DNA of 64,000 nucleotides. Source: Turnera subulata (Eukaryota; Streptophyta; Magnoliopsida; Malpighiales; Passifloraceae). Under the pieces are notes generated by a model. The model ran no database searches. It saw only the letters and a program-made list of their open reading frames with translations, and was not told the origin of the DNA. Numbering within the stretch: position 1 is the first letter of the stretch; each line of letters begins with the position of its first letter. The position numbers were made by a program, and so were the translations under genes. Below are positions 1-10,145 of this stretch, in pieces. The stretch is from the NCBI GenBank assembly GCA_028386065.3, contig JAKUCV010004776.1, forward strand, positions 104,832-168,831, in the 5' to 3' direction.

Positions 1-305
1 TGCAAAAGCTTGGTTTCGGTAATAGGTTGAGGCTGATCCCGCAAAAGCCTAAGTTAGTGAGGGTTTGAAATCCTAAAGGAGGGTCCTTTAGGTAGTGGAG
101 TACCTGGTGAGGGGGAACCACTCTAAAATCACTGTGTCATATTCTCTCTTCCCTCTGCTCTCTTATAATTCTGCTTGTGATTACTGTCAGTTCTGTGAGT
201 GAGTGGTTTGTGAAGAAACCATTTGGTTTTTCAGAAACCAAACCAGAAACCAACCGCGATTAAGGGGTAGCCTGATTCACCACAGGCATATCTGGGCTAA
301 CAATA
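1..305 (+). mobile_element. 3' part of an LTR (Copia-like), cut by window edge
   Basis: The stretch has the style of a plant Copia LTR 3' half: 'gcaaaagcct', a phrase about a box of the form 'ggtagtggagtacctggtg', 'aaccactctaaaatcactgtgtc', and an ending '...gggctaaca' that fits an LTR terminus in CA. The 5' side lies outside the window and no second copy is seen here, so the assignment rests on resemblance and the CA end only. Confidence 0.4.
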
Positions 306-861
306 TGTACATTGGAAATGTTGTAGATCTAGTCATCATCATCAATTTTTAAGATTAATAACTGTGGAATTTCTTAGGATTTTATTCTTGCATAATCTAG
401 ATGCGTTTATATTATGCGCGTTACTAACTAGTTTTTGATAAATGAAATGAATCTATTATTTATTGGCAAAAAGATTTTAAGAAAACGTATGCTCTAAAAA
501 AAATTGTAAATGAAATGGTTTCAACTGCCGATGTTAAATATTGAAAACAAACTTCAGTAAAAAAGAATATATCAAAAACAAACTAGGCATGGGTCGCTCC
601 AAGATGCCTCAAGCCATGGACCATAACGGGAAATATTATTTTCTTTGTCGGCTTATGGTTAAGCCAACAGCATTATCCCATTGCATTTAAATGTTTTTTT
701 AACTGCTCATTCTGTTTAAATGCATACACTCTTCTCACATAAATTTAATGAAAGTATCGGTAATGACAAAATGGGAATAACATTGTTCTTGTACAGAATT
801 CGACAAAAAAAGAAATGTTCTTGTGCAAAAAGTGGAGGTATTTTATAATACCTCTTAATGA

Positions 862-917
862 TAACAACAACACACACACACACACAAACAACAACCACCA
901 CCACCGACAACCACCAC
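862..917. repeat. CA/CAA/CCA microsatellite
   Basis: A run of ACACAC units passes into CAA and CCA/CCACCG units. Open frames across it are low-complexity artefacts. Confidence 0.85.
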
Positions 918-1111
918 GTCTCGAGCTCTAGACCTTGAGATGGGCGTAAGCGTCACCAAACCGAAGCATCTAGAGACGAGTTGGTGACTAAAGGTAAATT
1001 TTAAAGGAAGTGAATATGCCCACAAATAAGAAGAACAAGATTGCTGAAACAAGCTAGAACCTACTCAAAACAACATTGATCGAACTTCGACCACAAGAAC
1101 ACCACTACACA

Positions 1112-1207
1112 TTCGCCTTTGATTTTAGTGGGGCTCTTCAAATTCTTAGAGGAATTTACTTCGCCTTTGATTTTAGTGTTGCTCTTCAGATTCTTAAAGG
1201 AGTTTAA
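1112..1207. repeat. 48-bp tandem duplication
   Basis: Two adjacent copies of a 48-bp unit beginning 'ttcgcctttgattttagt' differ at a handful of positions. No function is apparent. Confidence 0.75.
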
Positions 1208-1693
1208 TTCAACTTTTTTTCTCAGAATTGGCAGATAATCAAGCACGTTGTCTTATCAAACTTTAATCTATTTTCATATTTTTATCTGCTAGAGAATCAG
1301 CAATCTCATACAACTGAATAGTGGCTCCATAGTGATTAGATGCTTTAAATTTCAAACTCCGACAGTGCAAGATGTACCACACCAGTAAAGGCGTCCATGA
1401 CTTGACACAAACTTATAAGTAACTACAGCATAGTAGGAAGTTTACAAGCCAAGCAGCAGCGGATCTGAGTGGCAAAGGAAAGAGCCAAAACGGTGTTGGA
1501 AGGACCAAGTTCAATGATCACAAGCTCTTAAGCGTCCAAGAAAAGGAACAATATCAATTCACCTACAACATTCATGATTCCTACATAGAAGAGTTTGAGG
1601 ACCACAAATAGCCAAACAGAGCACAGCTTCGATGCCACAAACTATACAAATGGCTTTTCTGCTAGATCTTTCCTTCTGAATATTGCTGGGAAT

Positions 1694-4118
1694 TTACCGC
1701 ATGTTTTCTCTGCGACGCACATATCGGGTTCTATCATTGTACCTTGGTCTATCATTAGCTCTCTGGGGCTGGACCTCAACCCTCTTTTGTCTCTCGGGTG
1801 GTCTCTGAACTATCTCTCCATTGACAAACAATTCAGCTGCCATACAAAAAGATAATGCAAAATTATAGTTAGGATCTCATATTAGCAATAATTCCACTTC
1901 ATTAGTGAGGTAGTTTATTCCAAATTTCATTTATGGGAAGCAAGGTTGTTAACTAAACACGATACATTTTGATCTTATCTGTCTAAGAAAAAAAAAACTA
2001 AATATGATAGACAAATTAAAGTATAGGCGCTTAAATAAAACTGATTCAACCCCTACAACGAGGTTGGAGTTCAGTACACAAAGCAAGCAATAAACGTAAA
2101 TACATAAGGTGGTTAGCAAGTAAGACAAAATACTATAATCATATCAGTAGCATAATATATATGTATCATCTCCAATGATTCTGTAACTCGATTCAGCACA
2201 AGAACAGAACAGGAAATGAGAGAAGTTTGATGTTAGTCCATTAGCATTCAAAGCTAGACATTGCCCACATGGGCTAATAGCTTTGCCAAGATGGACTGCA
2301 AAAGTTATTAGAAATTGGAAAGGTTAGTCAGTAAGGAAGCCTGTGTCATGAGAAGAACAAGCTTGAGTCGTGTAAACAGTTCAAATCTGGTTCTCGGCAC
2401 ATGATTAATTTGTTTAGGAGTAACTAAATCAGAACTTAAACTTAATTAACTTAACTTAATAACATGAATTGCTAGAGATAGGTCCACCTATCTATTTATT
2501 CTGTATCAATTCATTCTTATACATATTTATTGAGTTGCCTGTTTCTAGACTAGAAATGAATACTTCAACACTGCAAAAGCATTAGCATAGAAGACAGATT
2601 TTCAGTTAATAGACAGAAGGGCAAAAAACTATCAGAGACTTCCTTAACTTGAAAGAGCTATAAAAAAAAGGGCAAAAGATTTGACACTTCACCAAGAGTC
2701 CAACAGACATGACCGAAGCAGAGCAGTAAATAGATGATTTACAACAGTTGGTTGTGGAAGCAAACAAGCAAGAACAAACATCAGGGCCATAGTCCTATAC
2801 TGAACACTAGCTGTAATCATAACCATATTTCATTTCCATTTTTCTGCATCTCCACAGAAAAAATAAAGCGCAAAACAGTCTAGCGAAAATGTTCTTTGTA
2901 AGTCCATTAGCATTCAAAGCTAAACATTGTACCTAAGACTTTTCAGCTTTGCCAAGATGGACTAGCGATGTAACAAGTGCATGAAAAGTTTAGTAGGCAA
3001 ATGAATGAATATACAATGTATTGACTTAGAAGAGTGTCTTCAGAAGCAGGAAAAAGAAAACCAATGGAGAACATAAACTGCAAGAAAAATGCTGTATAAA
3101 TCACATGTATCAACTCTACTGATCTGCATCTCCACGGAATATACGAAGCACAGAACAGTCTAGAGTGAACACTTGATCTAAGTCCATTAGCATTCAAAGC
3201 TAAACATCGCCTGTAAGACTCCTTAGCTTTGCCAAGATGGACTATTAGACAAAAAATGGGGTTGGTTAAAGCATCGAGTAAACCACAGTTCTCTACATTA
3301 TACTTGTTCTGAAGATTATCATCACAAAAACACAAAAGCTTACCCCCATAGTCCTTGTATTCCGGGTCAACATATGAATCCGGAAGGACAAATAGAACAC
3401 CAGGCAAACCTGTAAAACAATTAGAGAGAAAAGAAAAAAAATCAACTCGCTATAAAAAAGCTCAAATATCTCATTTTTGTAAAAAGCCAGCATCTTTGAA
3501 ACCCTAACCTTCTAGCTTGTTCGAGGTCTCCTCATCAATCTCACATCCAAACCCGAAATACCTCTCACACGAAACATTATAAATCTTCTGCTTGGCTTCC
3601 TCCTCACTGACGCAAAACAAAACACAAAACCCAATTAAAAAATTTCACTCAAAGTCAACAACTTCAAAAACAAAACAGAAAAAAAAAACCCCAAATCAAA
3701 TTCACCTGCCAAGGACTTTAGCCAGAGTTTGCACGTAACAATCGATCATCTGCTGCTTGTTGGCTCCTTCCCCTCCAGGCTTGTCCATGACGATGAGCCA
3801 GTGATTGTAGTCGCAGCCCGGGAAGAGCGGGGCCATCTCGTTGGGTGGACGGTCGCTGAAGTTGGACCCAGAGTTCAAGGGGGAGTAGGAGCCGGAGCGG
3901 TTGACCCGACACCGGATGGAAGTGAACCGGGTGAGGGTGTTGGGTGCTGGGCGGATCGAGCTGGTGATGCGGAGGAGAGATCGGCGGGCGAGGGTGAGGG
4001 ATGGGGGAGAGGGAGGGTGAGTTACGGTGGTGGAGAGGAGGCGCTTGGGGAGGAGGAGAGAGAGGGTGAAGTGGCGGGTGGCCGAGGAGGCGGCAGAGCG
4101 AGCTAGGGTTTGGGCCAT
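1694..4118 (-). CDS. MORF2: Multiple organellar RNA editing factor 2 (MORF2)
   Basis: Four exons on the minus strand: 4118-3706, 3606-3509, 3409-3344 and 1836-1694, giving 239 residues with closed phases and GT..AG introns. The MORF core runs from about residue 93, with motifs [71 protein letters not shown] and a basic tail ending RRRENMR. Known: MORF2/RIP2 is a plastid protein that partners PPR proteins in C-to-U editing. The first ~60 residues are Ser/Thr/Arg/Leu-rich with few acids, as expected of a transit peptide. The start is the only ATG giving such a leader. Length is slightly above Arabidopsis MORF2 because of a longer leader. The last intron (1837-3343) is unusually long and hosts three snoRNAs. 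MORF2 is favoured over MORF9 because of the [13 protein letters not shown] segment and the tail. Confidence 0.93.
2159..2297 (-). ncRNA. H/ACA snoRNA, copy A, in MORF2 intron
   Basis: 139 nt. Hairpin 1 has outer stem AGTCCAT/ATGGACT, inner stem CAAAGCT/AGCTTTG and an internal pocket CTTGG / AATGCTA. The hinge has ACATCA, a good H box (ANANNA), starting 15 nt after the top of the 3' pocket. Hairpin 2 uses TCTC/GAGA and TTCTG/CAGAA pairings and is followed by ACA plus three nucleotides (ACA TAT). Hairpin 1 is almost identical to copies B and C. The 15-nt spacing, H box and ACA box together make an H/ACA guide RNA much more likely than a MITE. It is sense to the host intron. Confidence 0.8.
2823..2963 (-). 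ncRNA. H/ACA-like snoRNA, copy B, in MORF2 intron (boxes degenerate)
   Basis: 141 nt, aligned end to end with copy C. Hairpin 1 and its pocket are intact and identical. At the hinge the expected H box reads ACAAAG (last A lost), and the position of the ACA box reads ATA. Hairpin 2 keeps the block GACTGTT..TG.GCTT seen in copy C, but its lower stem is less certain. It may be a decaying paralogue or a functional variant. Confidence 0.62.
3103..3243 (-). ncRNA. H/ACA snoRNA, copy C, in MORF2 intron
   Basis: 141 nt. Hairpin 1: outer stem AGTCCAT/ATGGACT, pocket CTTGG / AATGCTA, inner stem CAAAGCT/AGCTTTG. H box AGATCA starts 15 nt below the pocket top. Hairpin 2: lower stem ACTCTA/TAGAGT, upper stem formed by CTGTGCTTC with GGAGATGCAG (wobbles and one mismatch). 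It ends ACA TGT, ACA three nucleotides from the 3' end, exactly as the class requires. This is the best preserved of the three. Confidence 0.85.
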
Positions 4119-4422
4119 TTTTGTGAAGTGTTAAGCGAGAGTGAGTGAGTGGGAGAGGAATAGGGGGGGTTTGGGGTGAAGATATGGTTTTGGGGAATGA
4201 GGGTTTTGCGGGATCAAACGGGTATTTAACGAAATCCCATTTGTTTCTTTTTTTCTTTTTTTTTCGGGATAAGCTGTTAGTAACAGTAGGGTAGTGAAGA
4301 TTTCGAGACTGTATCTGGACTGGAGCTTTGGGCTGGGCTTGGGCCGGAAGAATTCAAGAACCTGTAACTTCTGAAGGACCAGGAATAGAAACTGTTGGAA
4401 AAAAATCGCATTGGGCGGGTCT
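4119..4422. promoter_or_regulatory. Upstream region of MORF2
   Basis: About 300 bp between the MORF2 start and a duplicated repeat segment. It has a T-rich tract (4247-4264) and GC-richer leader DNA, but no clear TATA box on the minus strand. Assigned by position only. Confidence 0.4.
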
Positions 4423-4672
4423 TTGATGTGGCATGGTGGAACTTTGTCAGGGATTAAGACACTGGTTGACTATTTCTAAGTATCAAAAACATATGTTCTC
4501 AAAAAAAAAAAAGTATCAAAAACATAGAAATCACGATTCCTTAGTGCTTCGGCTGAATACTATCTGAAGTTTAGGGCTTTTCATGAATGAATATTTGGAT
4601 GATGTCTATCCATTACAATAATACAATGAAAAGAAAACTAAACTTCCACCAAATTAGCTTCCGTAACATTTT
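4423..4672. repeat. Long direct repeat, copy 1
   Basis: Matches 5425-5639 nearly base for base, starting 'tttgatgtggcatggtgg' and ending at 'cttccgtaacat'. It differs mainly by a 33-bp extra piece (micro-insertion plus one target-site copy) at 4494-4526. The two copies flank an LTR-element fragment. Confidence 0.85.
4478..4526. mobile_element. Micro-insertion with 16-bp target-site duplication
   Basis: TSD aagtatcaaaaacata at 4478-4493 and 4511-4526 brackets only 17 nt, 'tgttctc' plus ten A. The paralogous repeat copy around 5480-5496 has the same site with a single target copy and no insert, so it is the empty allele. This fits an extremely 5'-truncated LINE insertion. Confidence 0.75.
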
Positions 4673-4936
4673 TGTAGAATATAGGAATTCCCTCAACACA
4701 AATAACTCTTTTATTATTTGATAAACTAGGCGACACTTCGGTGTCTCTCACGGTAGCCACACTCACAATTATAATTTGCTACACACATAATAAAGTCCTG
4801 ACGCACCTATTTATATAGACTCTATACTTAACGGACAAGACATAACTCCTAAACTGAACTGGACTTGGACTCTTAAAATCCAATAATATAAAGACCCTTA
4901 AACCCAAATTAATTAGGCTTAGTTTAATATCCAACA
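4673..4936 (-). mobile_element. LTR (264 bp) of a truncated LTR retrotransposon
   Basis: On the minus strand it begins TGTTGGATATT and ends TTCTACA (TG..CA). Directly upstream in that orientation is a purine tract, GTTTAAGGGAGACA, that fits a polypurine tract, so this is a 3' LTR. No matching 5' LTR lies in the window; the element is cut near 5424. Confidence 0.65.
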
Positions 4937-4976
4937 ATGTCTCCCTTAAACTAAGCTTGCAAGTATGAACATGACT

Positions 4977-5405
4977 CTAACCAATGCCATCAATTGCAAG
5001 TGTCTTCAATGCCATTGTTGTTGCTGTGACTAACTCAAACTTTGCTTCGAACAGTAACATCTTCCTTGAATCGAACCAAACCTTTAGCTTCACCTCATGT
5101 TGCATACTATACTTCAAATACTTGCTCCATATCCCATCTTGCTTGTCAAAGAAATCTTGTGTGGTCTTCCATCCTTTGCTACTTCCAAAAACACTCTCCC
5201 ACTCTTTGTTGTTTCCAAAAATATTCTTCGCATCCTCAATCGACAAAAACTTATCAACACCAATAAAATCAATTTCTTCACCATAGATAAAACTAATTTC
5301 TTCAACTACTTTCCCTTCAGCCTCTTCTAACTTTCTATCCTCTCCTTGTTCAACTTTTGTCAATTTGTCTCCCAAAAAGAAAAAATTATTTTCTACAATT
5401 ATCAC
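4977..5405 (-). CDS. Unrecognised 142-residue ORF next to the 3' LTR
   Basis: Hydrophilic N-terminal half rich in Glu/Lys, with EEAEGKVVEEISF, then a segment with W, K and F residues (GWKTTQDFFDKQDGIW) and AFELV..TMALKTLAIDGIG near the end. It lies just upstream of the polypurine tract of the truncated LTR element and reads in the same direction. It does not look like a Copia RNase H domain. It may be an extra retroelement ORF, a captured fragment or chance. No function is assigned. Confidence 0.35.
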   Translation of the reverse strand: MIIVENNFFFLGDKLTKVEQGEDRKLEEAEGKVVEEISFIYGEEIDFIGVDKFLSIEDAKNIFGNNKEWESVFGSSKGWKTTQDFFDKQDGIWSKYLKYSMQHEVKLKVWFDSRKMLLFEAKFELVTATTMALKTLAIDGIG

Positions 5406-5424
5406 TTCTTTCTTCTAAAATTGT

Positions 5425-5639
5425 TTAATGTGGAATGGTGGAACTTTGTCAGGGATTGAGACACTGGTTGACTATTTCTAAGTATCAAAAACATAGAAAT
5501 CACGATTTAGTGCTTTGGCTGAAATACTATCTGAAGTTTAGGGCTTTTCATGAATAAATATTTGGATGATGTCTATCCATTACAATAATACAATGAAAAG
5601 AAAACTAAACTTCCACCAAATTAGCTTCCGTAACATTTT
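5425..5639. repeat. Long direct repeat, copy 2 (empty-site copy)
   Basis: Second copy of the 4423-4672 segment, without the micro-insertion. The pair brackets about 750 bp of LTR-element sequence. Confidence 0.85.
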
Positions 5640-5739
5640 ACAAAATAAAATTCGAGCAAAAACAAGCAATGAGAAGAAAACTAAACTTCTTCTTGTCATC
5701 TATATATGGTGCCACGGCTTTACCCATGGCTTTTGCGTA

Positions 5740-6053
5740 TTGTGCTAAGTGCTAACCGGGAACTGTGGGCAATGTATGACTTATTAATACTCCTTGGATG
5801 AGATGTATTTGTATTCTCTTTTCGTCGAAAGATGTATTTCTATTGTTCTTTCTAGGAATTAGAAAGTTGTCATTCAACAGTCTATCGCGAAGCAAACTCG
5901 GTAGGGGATGCTTTAGTCAAGAAAACATTGTCAATAGAGGATGAATTAAGAGCTCAAATAAACCTCCTGATTATTCTTTTTGAGAAACTGTTGTCCGATA
6001 TCTCTATCGGGTATACTAAGGCGAATAGATTTTTGTATAAGATTTTTTTTTAG
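5740..6053 (+). pseudogene. LINE RNase H-like C-terminal relic
   Basis: One frame at 5871-6053 reads HSTVYREANSVGDALVKK and continues to a stop. This is the usual end of the plant LINE RNase H domain (V.REANS.ADALAK). Upstream, near 5745-5790, NRELWAMYDLL resembles the AELWA.R.GL helix of the same domain. A 14-nt micro-insertion with a 15-bp near-perfect duplication (5801-5815 / 5830-5844) sits between the two parts. Confidence 0.55.
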
Positions 6054-6924
6054 GTTAATTAAGCTCTCCTAAGTTGTCATCTGTAAATTAGTCTCAGAGT
6101 TGCGACAAATTATGGGATAAAGATATTGGTAGTCCTAAACTATTTGCTAAATAAATGGATCAATTTAAAACTTTTGAGAATTTTCCATTTCAGTCCTAAA
6201 CATTGTGCTAATTGGACCAAATAAGTCCAAAAATGCAATTTCCGTTAAAAAATGCTGACATGTCATGGTTATGTGGTACAATTTCCAATAAGAATATAAT
6301 TAGTTTCTATGTTTTCCAATATGAATAGAATTAAACCTTTCTTGCATTTTCTTTTCGAAATTTTAAAACCAAACTTTATAAGAATAAAATATTTAAACTT
6401 TTCATTGCATATATTATGAGTTAAAATGGCTAGTCCTATTTGAATAGCTCGTGTTCCAAAAAAAAAAAGGTCCAAAAAAACTGAAGAGGTTCATATATAT
6501 GATCCCTTCTACATTGGACTGCTTCCTATACCAAATTTGATGTACGAGGATGTCTAATTAAAACGTTATAAGAAATTTGCAAATAGAGAGGATGCATATT
6601 CACTATAGTCTTTCCCTAGAATAAATAAATACAAGCTACCAAACAGATAGAAAGGATGAGCCAGAAAAATGATAGCAGTACTACTTACTAATTAAACAGC
6701 AGCCTTAATATATGTTTGACGAGGAACTGTAAGCAAAGGAATAATCAACTTAACTATTCTCTCCTATTTGCAAAGTAAGATCATCTTGCATTAAAATGAC
6801 CACAATATGTTGATCAATCTAGAGAAGGACATTGACATGCAAACCATCTTAATATGAATATAGTCGAAAGTTGAAACGAAGCATTTGAGAAGAGAAGGTA
6901 TAAAATTCAAAAATAAATTGAATA
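6054..6924. other. Intergenic AT-rich DNA
   Basis: No gene, RNA or clear repeat family is seen. Short A and T tracts only. Confidence 0.6.
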
Positions 6925-6929
6925 AAATC

Positions 6930-7192
6930 GGTTAAACAACACAAGAATGTAATAGCAGAAGATGTGTTGTATTGTTCTCTCTGTATTTTCACAGTACAAG
7001 GGTCTGTTACATATATAGTGTAAGAGTGCTGCTAACTATACAATTCTACTAAAGGCTGGAGTTTATCAACATCCTATAGCGTAGCATATCACAACTACTA
7101 CTAATGATAAGAATACAATTGGAGAAGATAATACAATTGGAGAAGATAGAATCAGATACATGCATATACGCTTTATCTTTATCTGGCTAATA
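6930..7192 (-). repeat. 3' LTR of Copia 1
   Basis: 263 bp, paired with 11361-11623. It differs at about eleven positions, including a clustered change near 7135. Confidence 0.9.
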
Positions 7193-7198
7193 TCCCCC

Positions 7199-7957
7199 TC
7201 AAGCTGAGGGTGGGTGCGCCACACCCAGCTTGTCTCGAAGAAACTCGTGACGTTGACGTGACAATGCTTTGGTGAAGATGTCTGCTCTTTGATCCTTTGA
7301 AGAAATAAACCGGATTTGTAATTCTCTGCGTGCGACCCTTTCACGAACAAATTGGAAGTCTATCTCGATGTGTTTTGTGCGGGCATGGAAGACTGGATTT
7401 GCAGCTAAATAAGTAGCCCCAATATTATCACACCATAAGGTAGAAACTGTGGAAACTGAGACCTGCAACTCACGTAACAAAGAATGTATCCAAGTTAGTT
7501 CAGCTGCTGCATCTCCTAGTGCCTTATACTCGGCTTCGGTAGAGGATCGGGATACTGTTTTCTGTTTTCACGCTTGCCAAGAGATGAGATTGGTGCCTAG
7601 GAAAATAGGAAATCCACTCGTAGAGCGATGATCATCTATGCTTCTAGCCCAATCAGCATCGGTAAATGCTTGCACATGATACTGAGCACAAGGGCGAAGC
7701 AATAAACCATAGGTTATTGTTTGCTTGAGATAGCGAAGAATCCGCTTGGCAGCAACCCAATGATCGTGAGTTGGATTGTGCATAGATTGACACAACCTAT
7801 TCACAGGATAAGAGAGATCCGGTCGAGTGAATGTGAGGCATTGCAAGCTGCCAACTAGTGTCCGGTACAACGTTGGGTCTTCAAGTTTTGGTGTAGAGTC
7901 CTTCATGAGGGGAGTTGAGGTGCTCATGGGTGTTGACATAGGTTTGGCATCAAGCAT
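7199..7957 (-). pseudogene. Copia 1 RNase H region
   Basis: Two frames. The upper one (7957-7568) reads from MLDAKPMSTPM through GSLQCLTFTRPDLSY, HWVAAKRILRYLK and FTDADWARSIDDHRSTSG. The lower one (7480-7199) reads [27 protein letters not shown] and RADIFTKAL. These are hallmarks of Copia RNase H. A frameshift or stop separates them near 7570, around the SWQA and AEAEYRALA positions. Confidence 0.88.
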
Positions 7958-7976
7958 GCCTACCCGGTCTAGAAGT

Positions 7977-8729
7977 TCAAGAGCATATTTTTGCTGAGAA
8001 AGGAGCAGTCAATTCTTCGTTCGTGTCACAAATGGCAAATTCTTTGCCTAGCCATAAGATCAGCTGAGCCAAGGCAGTAGAACTGTTTCCTGTGATGATT
8101 ATGACATCAACATAGATAAGCATGAGTAAAAGAACACTGTGTTGCCGATATATAAAGAGTGATGCATCAGCTTGAGACATGATAAAACCTTGTTCCTTGA
8201 GGAACCCAGTTAACCGAGCATACCAAGCACGCGGTGCTTGGCGCAGGCCATAAAGTGACTTCCAAAGCTTGCAGACATGATTCGGCCGTTGTAGGTCAAC
8301 AAAGCCTGGGGGCTGTGACATGAAAATATCTTCAGAAACAAAGCCATTGAGGAAGGCATTATGGACATCTAGCTGACGTATGTTCTAATTATTTGTAAGG
8401 GTAAGTGAGAGCACAACTTAAACTGTCGTTGGCTTTACAACGAGACTAAAAGTCTCGTTAAAATCAACTCCCTCTTGCTGATGGAAACCTTTAGCAACCA
8501 AACGTGCCTTGTACCGTTCGAGAGATCCATCAGCTTTCAATTTGGTTTTGTAAACCCATTTACACCCAACAATGTTCATAGAAGGATCTCGAGGCACCAA
8601 AGACCAAGTCTGAGTTTGGTGTAAAGCTTTCATCTCAGCGACCATAGCTGCACACCAGGCTGGTATTTTTGCTGCAGCTGAAAAACTCCTTGGCTCTTGT
8701 AATACATCTATGTTGCACATTGTAAGCAA
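7977..8729 (-). pseudogene. Copia 1 reverse transcriptase
   Basis: The N-terminal frame (8729-8418) has W...EM.AL..T.TW, GCKWVYKTKLKADGSLERYKARLVAKGF and a following FNETFS. The C-terminal frame (8321-7977) has CKLWKSLYGLRQAPRAW and the catalytic region LIYVDVIIITG. The usual YVDD reads YVDV, so one catalytic aspartate is replaced. A frame break lies at about 8325-8417. Confidence 0.88.
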
Positions 8730-9020
8730 AGCAGTACCATGATATTTAGGATTGGGTTTTGGGTGTGGACGCTAAGTCATCCCATGAGGGATTTGACGTA
8801 GTGGTGGGGAAGGAGAGTGAGAAGGTGAGGCTGGTGCAATGGGGTCAGAAGAAGAAATAGAAGAAGTGGACGAAAGGACACTTACAGGTGTTGGTTGAGA
8901 AGGAGTAGATACTATTGATGGAGACGCAGCGGATCGCGATGGAGAGCTAGGAGGAGTGCTTAAATCATGAGCAGCATGAGGTTGTGGGCTTGGGTAAGAA
9001 ACATGTAGAGGAGAACTAGC

Positions 9021-10019
9021 CTAAGGTTGCGTGGTTGGAGGACACACATTAGAAGAACCAGGTAGTTGAGATAAGAGTGGAAGGTGGTTTTCATAGAATT
9101 GCACATGTTGTGCAATATACAGCCGTTTAGTACTCAAATTAAAATACTTGTAACCTAAGTGATCTGGACTATAGCCTAAAAATAAACAAGGGGCTGGCCG
9201 AAATTCTATTTTATGACGGTTATAAGGACGTAATAGTGGGAAACACAAACACCCAAATACTTTTAGGAAACAGTAATTAGGTTTGCGACTAAATAAAACT
9301 TCAAAGGGGGATTTTTGGGCTAATGTTCTGGTGACCAAGCGATTAATTAAAAAAGAAGCAGTTTCAAAGGCATGATTCCAATATTTATAAGGGAGACCTG
9401 AGTGCGCAAGCAAAGCAAGACCTGTTTCTACAATATGTCTATGTCTACGGTCAACGAAGCCATTTTGCTCATGGGTATGAGGGCAGGAAAGACGGTGGTG
9501 AATACCTATATTAAGAAAATAACGATGTAAAGGACGAAATTCACCTCCCCAATCAGTCTGAACGCTTTTTATCTTTGTATTAAATTGTCGTTCAACAAGT
9601 TTTTGGAACAGAACAAAAACGTCAAAGGCATCAGATTTTTGCTTCCGCGGATAAAACCAAATGAACTTGGAGTAATCATCAACAAAGATAATAAAGTACT
9701 TGTGACCATCAACAGAAAATATGGGAGCAGGACCCCAAATATCACTATGAATTAACTCCAAAGGAGCAAAACTTTTATTAGAACTGGTATGCAAAGACAA
9801 TCTACGTGATTTACCCAATGGGCAGGAAACACATGGGGACATACTGTTCTTAGACTCTAAAGTAGGCAACTGAAATTTGCCTATCATATGCAAAAGGACA
9901 TCACGATGAGGGTGGCCTAAATGATGGTGCCACACAGATGAAGACACACGCTTGAAAAGAAAGACTGATGGAGATGTTGATGACAACGAGGACGATGGTT
10001 GGAGATTCAAAGTATACAA
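9021..10019 (-). pseudogene. Copia 1 GAG-pre-integrase and integrase core
   Basis: Open over 332 residues. Contains VWHHHLGHPHRDVL, CVSCPLGKSRRLSL, HSDIWGPAP (first D), VQTDWGGEF (second D) and EQNGFVDRRHRHIVE. In related elements the last motif carries the catalytic Glu (..AERKHRHIVE); here that position is Asp. It then continues into the Copia integrase C-terminal part with KVFGCLCFP and FLGYS. Confidence 0.9.
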
Positions 10020-10145
10020 GCCATTAACGTCGGCCCGGAAAGAAGCACTCTCCTGGACTCCCGATCCTTCATATAGAAAAAAGAGGGGTGAAATTAAAAA
10101 AAGATATTGTTATCAGAGGCAAACTCATGAACGGAGAGTAGGGGT

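Larger units (their letters stand above)
306..1693. other. Intergenic DNA downstream of MORF2
   Basis: AT-rich sequence without a supported gene. It holds a CA/CAA/CCA low-complexity tract (862-917) and a 48-bp tandem duplication (1112-1207). The MORF2 3' UTR should lie in its right part (roughly 1400-1693), but no polyadenylation site can be fixed. Confidence 0.6.

Noticed and set aside
716..1052. Val/Cys-rich ORFs
   Set aside because: Translation of the CA microsatellite.
2159..3243. MITE interpretation of the three hairpin units
   Set aside because: The units have no target duplications and a second, non-terminal hairpin. H and ACA boxes at the correct distances fit snoRNAs better.
2943..3407. 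154-codon minus-strand ORF
   Set aside because: Only its first ~22 codons are MORF2 exon 3; the rest is intron read-through across snoRNA copies B and C.
3729..4106. 125-codon plus-strand ORF
   Set aside because: Antisense of MORF2 exon 1, whose GC-rich leader keeps the opposite frame open.
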